From: Fimbriimonadaceae bacterium
GTDB lineage: Bacteria > Armatimonadota > Fimbriimonadia > Fimbriimonadales > Fimbriimonadaceae
Assembly: GCA_020849075.1 (NCBI GenBank)
Contig: JADLGZ010000109.1
Span: 1 to 6,225, forward strand
Direction: 5' to 3'
DNA length: 6,225 bases
The first letter of the stretch is position 1; each line of letters opens with the position of its first letter. Under the pieces are notes generated by a model. It saw nothing but the letters and a program-made list of their open reading frames with translations. It searched no databases and was not told the origin of the DNA. A program made the translations under genes and the position numbers. Of this stretch, positions 1 to 5,007 are shown piece by piece.

Positions 1-154
1 AATGCTCCATGACCGACTCTTAGAGGCGTATCTGTGCGACAACACAAACTCGTGGCTAGAGCTATCAGATGGTGAGTATGAGCGCGTGCCCGACGCAGGA
101 TTCTCCGCCCAAGAAGCGCTGATCAAGATTCCCTTTACGGAACTGCAATTCTAA
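1..154 (+). CDS. ppk: Polyphosphate kinase 1, C-terminal end (partial)
   Basis: The frame is open from the window edge and ends at TAA 152-154, giving the last 50 residues of a protein that starts outside the window. The ending reads LEAYLCDNTNSWLEL, then SDGEYERV and AQEAL. This matches the pattern at the end of PPK1 (L..YL.DN..a..L..DG.Y.R, then a short AQ..L tail). PPK1 reversibly transfers the gamma-phosphate of ATP to inorganic polyphosphate. The catalytic histidines and the phospholipase-D-like domains lie upstream and cannot be inspected. The gene converges on gcvPA with a 6-bp gap and no visible terminator. The in-frame ATG at position 2 is unlikely to be a true start, because the pattern corresponds only to the tail of the family. 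The assignment rests on a short segment, so another protein with a similar tail is possible. Confidence 0.72.
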   Translation, partial: MLHDRLLEAYLCDNTNSWLELSDGEYERVPDAGFSAQEALIKIPFTELQF

Positions 155-160
155 GCTAGG

Positions 161-1498
161 TCACGCTTGGATAACCGCTCGACCAGCGGCAGCAAGACAG
201 GTGGCCAACCGATCAATTTGGGCCTTCGTTCTTACTTCGGTTACCGCGATCAAGAGACAATTCTTTAACTCAGGATCCACCTCTCCGAGCGGTAACCCGG
301 CCATGATTCCTTCTTGAAGCAAAGCATCCCGGACTTCCCCAGCGTCACGCCCCAAGTCCACCACGAATTCGCCAAACACCCGCCCAGAAAACTTTAGCTT
401 GAATCCCGCTTCCGCTAATCGCTGGATGGCGTATTGCGTATTGCGTACGGTCGTCTCCGCTACCGACTGCAAACCGGTCTTCCCCATCGCGGACAGGTAA
501 ACCGTTGCCGCCAAGGCCATGAGTGCTTGATTTGTGCAGATATTCGAGGTCGCCTTTTCGCGTCGAATGTCCTGTTCTCTGGTTCGGAGGGTCATCGTGA
601 AGCCGGGCCGACCTTGGTGGTCCACAGTTCGTCCAACGATCCGCCCCGGAATCTTCCTAACATACTCCGTCTTCGTGGCAAAGAGGCCCAGCATCGGCCC
701 CCCAAAGCCCATGGCAATCCCAAGCGGCTGCCCTTCACCGACAACGATATCCGCGCCAAACTCTCCGGGCGGGGTGAGTAGTGCACACGCGAAGGGGTCG
801 GACACCACGACGAGTTCCACGCCCTCCCGGGCTGCATTTCGAGCCGCAGCCAGATCTTCAATCACGCCGTAGAAATTCGGATACTGGACGATGAGACAGG
901 CCGCATCGGAGGCATCCGGCCATTGAGTTGCGCCATCCGCCGAGGGTGCCTCCACGACCTCGAAACTACTGGCCCAACAATACGACCGCAAAACTTCGCG
1001 ATAGTGCGGATGCACCGCGCTGCTCACGATGACCTTGGTCCGCCCTGTCATGTGGCACGACATCAAAGCGGCCTCCGCCATGGCCGTGGCGCCATCATAC
1101 ATGCTCGCATTCGCTAGGTCCATTCCGTACAGTTCGGCGACCATGCTTTGAAATTCGTAAATCGTCTGGAGATAACCCTGACTCATCTCCGGTTGATAAG
1201 GCGTGTACGCGGTCAGAAACTCCCCGCGACTGATCACCGCGCCTACGCTGGCCGGAATATAGCGATCATAAAGCCCAGCGCCCAAGAACCAATCAAGCTT
1301 TGTGCTATCCAGATTCTGTCCGGCAAGGCCTGCCATGTAGCGACCTAAGGAATACTCGTCCATGCCGTCAGGCACGTTCAACGGTTCCTTCAGCTTCAAT
1401 CCATCGGGAATCTCTACGAAGAGTTCATCAATGCTACTCACCCCGATCGTGGCGAGCATTTGTTTAATGTCTTCGTCGGTGTGAGGGATGTACGGCAA
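161..1498 (-). CDS. gcvPA: Glycine dehydrogenase (decarboxylating) subunit 1, GcvPA
   Basis: This 445-residue protein has the usual length for the alpha half of the two-subunit P-protein. GcvPA and GcvPB together decarboxylate glycine and load the aminomethyl group onto lipoylated GcvH. Family marks visible are the N-terminal YIPHT (residues 3-7), GAGLYDRYIP (73-82), FLTAYTPYQPEMSQG (94-108) and SMYDGATA (132-139), with GFGGP and a TREQDIRREKATSNICTNQ block in the C-terminal half. The PLP-binding lysine belongs to GcvPB in split systems, so this subunit is not expected to be active alone. The start codon is TTG at 1496-1498. It is chosen because the next in-frame stop upstream (about 1538) leaves no ATG and because family members begin M-x-YIPHT. 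It lies one base after the gcvH stop, with AGGAG 13 nt upstream, so coupled translation is likely. No gcvPB follows: the next gene is convergent ppk. Confidence 0.95.
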   Translation of the reverse strand: MPYIPHTDEDIKQMLATIGVSSIDELFVEIPDGLKLKEPLNVPDGMDEYSLGRYMAGLAGQNLDSTKLDWFLGAGLYDRYIPASVGAVISRGEFLTAYTPYQPEMSQGYLQTIYEFQSMVAELYGMDLANASMYDGATAMAEAALMSCHMTGRTKVIVSSAVHPHYREVLRSYCWASSFEVVEAPSADGATQWPDASDAACLIVQYPNFYGVIEDLAAARNAAREGVELVVVSDPFACALLTPPGEFGADIVVGEGQPLGIAMGFGGPMLGLFATKTEYVRKIPGRIVGRTVDHQGRPGFTMTLRTREQDIRREKATSNICTNQALMALAATVYLSAMGKTGLQSVAETTVRNTQYAIQRLAEAGFKLKFSGRVFGEFVVDLGRDAGEVRDALLQEGIMAGLPLGEVDPELKNCLLIAVTEVRTKAQIDRLATCLAAAGRAVIQA

Positions 1499-1499
1499 C

Positions 1500-1877
1500 T
1501 TAGTGGCTGGTCTCCTGTTCGTACGATGCGGCGTCCATTAAGTCCCCAGACAGTGATCCCGAAACTTTCAACTTGAGCAACCAACCATCGCCGTACGGGT
1601 CGGAGTTCACGGTCTCCGGTGCGACTTTAGTCATTGGATTCGTCTCCACCACCTCGCCCGCTACCGGGGCATACACATCGCTGACGGTCTTTACGCTCTC
1701 GATGGAGCCAAGGATCTCACCCGACTGGAGAGCTCGTCCCACCTCGGGAAGGTCAATAAAGACAATGTCACCCAGTTCACTCTGAGCGTGATCAGAAATG
1801 CCAATGGTAGCGATATCGCCATCCATCTTTACCCACTCATGGGACTTCGAATATAAGAGGTCAACAGGAACGTTCAC
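1500..1877 (-). CDS. gcvH: Glycine cleavage system H protein (lipoyl carrier)
   Basis: This 125-residue protein has the standard GcvH length. GcvH carries the aminomethyl intermediate on a lipoyl-lysine arm between the P, T and L proteins of the cytoplasmic glycine cleavage complex. Visible marks are the SKSHEWV segment (residues 10-16), TIGISDHAQSELGDIVFIDLPEVG (24-47), and the lipoylation loop ESVKTVSD, with Lys63 as the modified residue. APVAGEV and a late DPYGDGWLLK follow, as usual in the family. The start is GTG at 1875-1877. It is supported by the family's usual N-terminus (MN-hydrophobic-P...) and by the lack of room upstream, because terC starts 36 bp away on the other strand. No Shine-Dalgarno sequence is visible, and a candidate -10 lies only 10 nt upstream. 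The gene leads an operon with gcvPA. No glycine riboswitch fits in the short upstream gap. Confidence 0.96.
   Translation of the reverse strand: MNVPVDLLYSKSHEWVKMDGDIATIGISDHAQSELGDIVFIDLPEVGRALQSGEILGSIESVKTVSDVYAPVAGEVVETNPMTKVAPETVNSDPYGDGWLLKLKVSGSLSGDLMDAASYEQETSH
1512..1516 (-). promoter_or_regulatory. Shine-Dalgarno of gcvPA
   Basis: AGGAG on the minus strand lies inside the end of gcvH, 13 nt before the TTG start of gcvPA. The spacing is longer than the usual 5-9 nt. It supports the TTG at 1498 as the start together with the TAA-G-TTG junction, where ribosomes ending gcvH could restart. Confidence 0.5.
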
Positions 1878-1887
1878 TGCGCGAAAG

Positions 1888-1893
1888 AGTGTA
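1888..1893 (-). promoter_or_regulatory. Candidate -10 element of gcvH
   Basis: TACACT on the minus strand lies 10 nt before the gcvH GTG. With a typical start site about 7 nt downstream, the 5' leader would be only a few nucleotides. No Shine-Dalgarno sequence or convincing -35 is visible; the -35 position would fall at the terC start. It sits 7 bp from the divergent terC -10. Confidence 0.4.
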
Positions 1894-1897
1894 CCTT

Positions 1898-1906
1898 TGC
1901 TACAAT
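1898..1906 (+). promoter_or_regulatory. Extended -10 promoter of terC, probably leaderless
   Basis: The sequence TGCTACAAT matches an extended -10 (TGn plus TAnAAT). The TACAAT box (1901-1906) is followed by exactly 7 nt and then the terC ATG, so the predicted transcription start coincides with the A of the start codon. There is no Shine-Dalgarno sequence in the gap and no good -35, which the extended -10 can compensate for. The pgk promoter in this window has the same geometry. Confidence 0.6.
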
Positions 1907-1913
1907 CCCGCCC

Positions 1914-2654
1914 ATGGATTTCTCTTGGGTAAATGACGGGAATGCTTGGGCTGGCCTAGTTGCGCTCCTCCTTCTTGAAGTTGTCCTCGGAATAGACAAC
2001 ATCGTCTTCTTGTCCATTCTGACCGGGCGCTTGCCCGAAGCAGATCGCCCTCGGGCACGCTTTACGGGGTTGGGCTTGGCCTTTATCATGCGCCTTGCAT
2101 TGTTGTTCAGCATCGCATGGATCATGGGGCTCAAGGAAACTGTGCTCCCCGTCGGTGACTTCATCAAGCTGAGTTGGAAAGATATCATCCTCATCACCGG
2201 TGGCCTGTTCCTGATTTACAAGGCCGTGCACGAGATCCATAACAAGTTGGAGGGCGTAGAACATGAAGCACAACCAGCCGCCAAATCTCAGTTCGCCGGC
2301 GTGATCGCGCAGATTGTCGTTATTGACCTAGTCTTCAGCCTTGACAGCGTAATCACAGCGGTCGGGATGGTCAAGCACCTTTCCATCATGATCATCTCGG
2401 TAATCGCAGCCATCGCCTTCATGCTGGCCTTTGCCGGCAAGGTCAGTGAATTTATCGAGAAACATCCCACCGTCAAGATGCTGGCCCTCGCGTTCCTGGT
2501 CCTGATCGGCGTCAATCTTCTCGCCGAGGGTTTCCATCAGCACATCGAGAAGGGCTTCACCTACTTCGCGATGGCGTTCAGCATCGGGGTCGAGATGCTG
2601 AACTTGAAGATGAATGCTGGCAAGGCGATCAAGCTACACGGCAGCGAGCCCTAA
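1914..2654 (+). CDS. TerC-family integral membrane protein
   Basis: This 246-residue protein has about seven hydrophobic segments (roughly 12-36, 50-72, 90-106, 127-150, 156-176, 186-206 and 213-230). It carries the paired acidic motifs that define TerC: E22-VVLGI-D28-N in the first helix and D138-LVFSL-D144-S in the fourth, related by internal duplication. Between the halves, residues 106-125 form a hydrophilic loop rich in His and Glu. Characterised family members (Alx, YceF/YkoY types) act in manganese export or metalation of exported enzymes, and the name comes from tellurite resistance. Which role applies here cannot be read from sequence, and no tellurite-resistance partners are nearby. 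The ATG at 1914 is supported by a TACAAT box 7 nt upstream and the WVNDGNAWAGL-type N-terminus. The gene ends in tandem stops, TAA TAG, followed by a hairpin. Confidence 0.92.
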   Translation: MDFSWVNDGNAWAGLVALLLLEVVLGIDNIVFLSILTGRLPEADRPRARFTGLGLAFIMRLALLFSIAWIMGLKETVLPVGDFIKLSWKDIILITGGLFLIYKAVHEIHNKLEGVEHEAQPAAKSQFAGVIAQIVVIDLVFSLDSVITAVGMVKHLSIMIISVIAAIAFMLAFAGKVSEFIEKHPTVKMLALAFLVLIGVNLLAEGFHQHIEKGFTYFAMAFSIGVEMLNLKMNAGKAIKLHGSEP

Positions 2655-2656
2655 TA

Positions 2657-2689
2657 GTTGATGCAGGCGGATATTCCGCCTGCCTCAAC
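2657..2689. terminator. Hairpin between convergent genes, possible bidirectional terminator
   Basis: The arms are GTTGA (2657-2661) plus GCAGGCGGA (2663-2671), pairing with TCCGCCTGC (2675-2683) plus TCAAC (2685-2689). There is a single mismatch and a 3-nt loop (TAT), giving a stem of about 15 positions with a nine-pair GC-rich core. It begins directly after the tandem stop codons of terC and lies 18 bp from the stop of the convergent small-protein gene. Neither side has a T-tract, so it is not a textbook intrinsic terminator. Termination without a U-tract, mRNA 3'-end protection, or an inverted repeat of other use all remain possible. Confidence 0.6.
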
Positions 2690-2706
2690 ATATGGGTCTT
2701 GATGGC

Positions 2707-2922
2707 CTACTTTCCGTTTGGCAAGCTAGGATCACCGCCTGCCGCGTTAGGCGATGGCGGATTCAAGGGCAATCCCGTTTCGTGGTTGATCCCTTCTTCT
2801 AGGGACCCTGCCTTCTTCTCTGGCCCCTCGCCGCCCACGTTCTTTGCCATCATCATGCCAACGGCAGCAAGGGCAATGACGATGACGCCAACGAGGGCTA
2901 TCAGCTTCTTCTTGTCATCCAT
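2707..2922 (-). CDS. Small single-span membrane protein, unknown function
   Basis: This 71-residue protein has three visible parts. The N-terminus is short and basic (MDDKKK). One hydrophobic helix follows at about residues 7-26 (LIALVGVIVIALAAVGMMMA). The tail is hydrophilic and rich in Gly, Pro and Asn, about 45 residues with no cysteine. The positive-inside rule puts the N-terminus in the cytoplasm and the tail outside. I recognise no domain. It starts one base after the stop of the prepilin-like gene (TAA-G-ATG) with GGAGGA 14 nt upstream, so it is almost certainly cotranscribed and probably translationally coupled. An accessory role for the pseudopilin (anchor, chaperone or assembly partner) is inference from this position only. 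The stop is TAG at 2707-2709, facing terC across the hairpin. Confidence 0.75.
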   Translation of the reverse strand: MDDKKKLIALVGVIVIALAAVGMMMAKNVGGEGPEKKAGSLEEGINHETGLPLNPPSPNAAGGDPSLPNGK

Positions 2923-2923
2923 C

Positions 2924-3751
2924 TTAGTTCTTGAAGTCCTCCATGTAGTGGATCAAGTTGGGGGCCTTCGCCGTGAATGCCGCTGAGGGATTCGTCACCC
3001 AGCGCTCATCCATCGTCTGAGTTTGGCGCATGGACTTAACGTGCCCATCCACAAAGCCCCAATTGGATTGACCAGAGTAGCCGCCAATTGCACCTCGACC
3101 GTCGCCTGCTGAACTGCAATCGTACGTGATATACGACGGGTATACGGGCCATGATCGGATGTTGGCGCTGTAGTAGCGATAGTGACTACGATAGTTGAAG
3201 GCCGAACTCGTCATCCAGAGCCCGTACAAGTGGATCGTATTGGCCGGCATTGCGACCCGGCTCAGTGTTAGAGAGTCGCTGACAAAGGTGCCGGACGGAT
3301 TTGCCAAGCCGTGGAGGCCGAAACAGAACAGCTGAGGTGGCTCAGCCGATGCATCGTTCCCCTTAAAAGTCCAGCTGTAGCTGATCGTAGCCCCGGGATT
3401 TGCGGTCTGACCGCAGATCTTTCTTAGGAACGGATCATTCGGGGCCTTGAACAGGTCCTGATTCTTAACATAAGGTTGCAGAGCATCCTCTGAGCCCTGA
3501 ACTTGGTTTGTCTGAGACGTTACCTGCGCTCCATTCTGGATGCGATGGAACATGTCGTCATTGTCTCCCAAATACATTTGAGCAGCTAGCAATAGCTGCT
3601 TCATGTTGCTGAGATCCTGCGCCTTCTTAGCCGCATTTCGGGCTTGGGCAAAGACTGGGAATAGGATGGCGGCCAAAATCGCAATGATGGCGATGACCAC
3701 CAAAAGTTCAATCAAAGTAAAGGCTCGTCGGCGAGCAGAATAAAGATTCAT
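2924..3751 (-). CDS. Prepilin-type (DUF1559-like) pseudopilin
   Basis: This 275-residue protein has a type II secretion / type IV pilin N-terminus: a basic leader MNLYSARRRA, then FTLIELLVVIAIIAILAAIL as the hydrophobic helix. Prepilin peptidase should cut between Ala10 and Phe11, making Glu15 the conserved mature Glu5. The -1 residue is Ala instead of the usual Gly. FPVFAQAR, a SNMKQ segment (residues 48-52) and an acidic GDNDDMF loop follow, as in the large pseudopilin families of Armatimonadota and Planctomycetes. Near the C-terminus, NWGFVDGHVKS (230-240) matches the DG end of the H-X9-DG motif, but the expected His position is Tyr225. It is likely an envelope pseudopilin or surface protein, and its substrate is unknown. 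GGAG lies 10 nt before the ATG. It leads a two-gene operon and is divergent from pgk. Confidence 0.9.
   Translation of the reverse strand: MNLYSARRRAFTLIELLVVIAIIAILAAILFPVFAQARNAAKKAQDLSNMKQLLLAAQMYLGDNDDMFHRIQNGAQVTSQTNQVQGSEDALQPYVKNQDLFKAPNDPFLRKICGQTANPGATISYSWTFKGNDASAEPPQLFCFGLHGLANPSGTFVSDSLTLSRVAMPANTIHLYGLWMTSSAFNYRSHYRYYSANIRSWPVYPSYITYDCSSAGDGRGAIGGYSGQSNWGFVDGHVKSMRQTQTMDERWVTNPSAAFTAKAPNLIHYMEDFKN
2937..2942 (-). promoter_or_regulatory. Shine-Dalgarno of the small membrane protein
   Basis: GGAGGA on the minus strand is a near-perfect anti-16S match, but it lies 14 nt before the ATG at 2920-2922, farther than usual. It is inside the last codons of the prepilin-like gene (Met-Glu-Asp). 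Together with the TAA-G-ATG junction it points to coupled translation. Confidence 0.5.
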
Positions 3752-3761
3752 CGGTGAATGG

Positions 3762-3765
3762 CTCC
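3762..3765 (-). promoter_or_regulatory. Shine-Dalgarno of the prepilin-like gene
   Basis: GGAG (in TTGGAG) on the minus strand lies 10 nt before the ATG at 3749-3751 and supports that start. If the -10 at 3773-3778 is used, the leader would be about 15 nt and would begin almost at this site. Confidence 0.5.
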
Positions 3766-3772
3766 AAGCATT

Positions 3773-3780
3773 AGTTTACA
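3773..3780 (-). promoter_or_regulatory. Candidate -10 element of the prepilin-like gene
   Basis: TGTAAACT on the minus strand contains the box TAAACT, 21 nt before the ATG. The same 8-mer occurs in opposite orientation as the pgk -10 at 3814-3821, making a 33-bp-spaced inverted pair. No clear -35 is seen. Confidence 0.45.
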
Positions 3781-3813
3781 ACGGATTCGCGCTGAATTTG
3801 CACGTGTCCCCCA

Positions 3814-3821
3814 TGTAAACT
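3814..3821 (+). promoter_or_regulatory. Candidate -10 of pgk, probably leaderless
   Basis: TGTAAACT contains the box TAAACT (3816-3821), which is followed by exactly 7 nt (CATCAAC) and then the pgk ATG. The predicted transcription start is therefore at the start codon. The 7-nt gap has no Shine-Dalgarno sequence. The geometry is identical to that of terC. Confidence 0.55.
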
Positions 3822-3828
3822 CATCAAC

Positions 3829-5007
3829 ATGGCCTTTCGAAAGAAAACCGTGCGTGATGTGAACGTGACCGGGCTGAGAGTGCTCGTTCGATGCGACTTC
3901 AATGTTCCGTTGGAAAATGGACGAATTGTTGATGACCGACGCATCTCATCAAGCATTCCCACATTACAATTTCTAACGAAGGCCGGGGCGAAAGTGGTCG
4001 TCTGCAGTCACTTGGGTCGCCCGAAGGGGGTTACCCACGAGTTTAGCCTCGCGCCTGTTGCCAAATGCCTGAGTGAGTTGATGGGGCAACCCGTGAAGCT
4101 CGCGCCCGACTGCATTGGACCAGAGGTTGCCTCCATGGTTGCTCAGATGCAAGCTGGCGAAATACTGCTCCTCGAAAATGTCCGGTTCCATCCCGAAGAG
4201 GAAGCGAATGATCCCGATTTTGCAAAGTCCCTCGCCTCCTTGGCTGATCTCTTTGTGAACGATGCATTTGGGACCGCCCACCGGGCCCACGCCAGCACCG
4301 AAGGAGTCGCTCATATCATCCCCGGGGTCGCAGGATTCTTGATCGAGAAGGAGATCGAATACCTAGGCGGGGCCTTAGAGAACCCCAAGCGTCCCTTTAT
4401 TGCAATTCTTGGCGGCGCCAAAGTCAAGGACAAGATTCCCGTCATCAAATCCCTCCTTCCCAAGGTTGATCACCTCATCATTGGCGGTGGCATGGCGTTT
4501 ACTTTTCTCAAGGCCCAAGGCTTCGGAATTGGCAAATCGCTCTTTGATGAGTCCAACTTTTCATTTTGCCAACAACTTCTCGCCGACGCCGGGCCCAAGA
4601 TTGCCCTTCCATCCGATGTGGTCGTGGCTAAAGAATTGAGCGACTCAGCGGCATCGCACCTCGTAAGCGCCGGCGACTTGGCCAGCGACGACATCGGCGC
4701 CGATATTGGCCCCGAAACGTGTGCCGCATTCACCAAGTTGATCAGAGAAGGGGGAACGATCGTGTGGAACGGGCCGATGGGTGTCTTCGAGATGGCTCCC
4801 TTCGCAGCAGGCACGAAGGCCATTGCCGAGGCCATGGCCGCATCCTCCGGTATAACGATTGTCGGTGGCGGTGATAGCGCGGCGGCGGCCGAGCAGTTTG
4901 GAGTCGCCGATAAAATGTCCCATGTCAGTACGGGAGGCGGGGCTTCTTTAGAGTTTCTGGAAGGCCAAATCTTGCCCGGAATCGCCGCCCTACAAGACCG
5001 TTCCTAG
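3829..5007 (+). CDS. pgk: Phosphoglycerate kinase
   Basis: This 392-residue protein has the normal bacterial length. It interconverts 1,3-bisphosphoglycerate + ADP and 3-phosphoglycerate + ATP in cytoplasmic glycolysis. The full motif set is visible. In the N-terminal, phosphoglycerate-binding domain are RCDFNVPL (residues 21-28, with Asp23 and Asn25), DDRR(I) (35-39), SHLGRPKG (60-67), LLLENVRFHPEEE (113-125) and NDAFGTAHRAHAS (144-156, with Arg152). In the C-terminal, nucleotide-binding domain are GGAKVKDKI (195-203, with Lys198 and Lys202), WNGPMGVFE (313-321), GGGDS (346-350) and STGGGASLEFL. All substrate residues expected from the family appear present, so it should be active. The start follows a TAAACT box by 7 nt with no Shine-Dalgarno sequence. 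The usual glycolytic neighbours (gapdh, tpi) are absent: upstream is a divergent pilin gene. The stop TAG overlaps that of the convergent DapA-like gene. Confidence 0.97.
   Translation: MAFRKKTVRDVNVTGLRVLVRCDFNVPLENGRIVDDRRISSSIPTLQFLTKAGAKVVVCSHLGRPKGVTHEFSLAPVAKCLSELMGQPVKLAPDCIGPEVASMVAQMQAGEILLLENVRFHPEEEANDPDFAKSLASLADLFVNDAFGTAHRAHASTEGVAHIIPGVAGFLIEKEIEYLGGALENPKRPFIAILGGAKVKDKIPVIKSLLPKVDHLIIGGGMAFTFLKAQGFGIGKSLFDESNFSFCQQLLADAGPKIALPSDVVVAKELSDSAASHLVSAGDLASDDIGADIGPETCAAFTKLIREGGTIVWNGPMGVFEMAPFAAGTKAIAEAMAASSGITIVGGGDSAAAAEQFGVADKMSHVSTGGGASLEFLEGQILPGIAALQDRS

Noticed and set aside
429..449. Tandem 7-mers GCGTATT, GCGTATT, GCGTACG
   Set aside because: They are short, inside the gcvPA coding sequence, and explained by ordinary codons. 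There are too few copies for a repeat array.
434..872. Plus-strand open frames opposite gcvPA (434-781 and 534-872)
   Set aside because: They are antisense to a clearly homologous gene, have no family-like features, and have compositions rich in Arg, Ser and Pro, typical of reverse-frame shadows.
1878..1913. Glycine riboswitch before gcvH
   Set aside because: Only 36 bp separate gcvH from terC, which is too short for the aptamer, and no such fold is visible.
1874..2273. Minus-strand frames opposite terC (1874-2197, 1956-2273)
   Set aside because: They lie antisense to the conserved TerC coding sequence and show no recognisable domain or start signal.
3750..3771. Seven-codon upstream ORF (MLGAIHR) whose TGA overlaps the prepilin ATG
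   Set aside because: Its ATG lies only 2 nt after the best -10 box, so it would be upstream of the expected transcription start. It would matter only if a more distal promoter is used.
3798..3803. TTGCAC as the -35 of pgk
   Set aside because: The spacer to TAAACT would be only 12 bp, too short for a sigma-70-type promoter.
4470..4923. Minus-strand frames opposite pgk
   Set aside because: pgk is complete with all motifs. The reverse frames carry no protein-like pattern.
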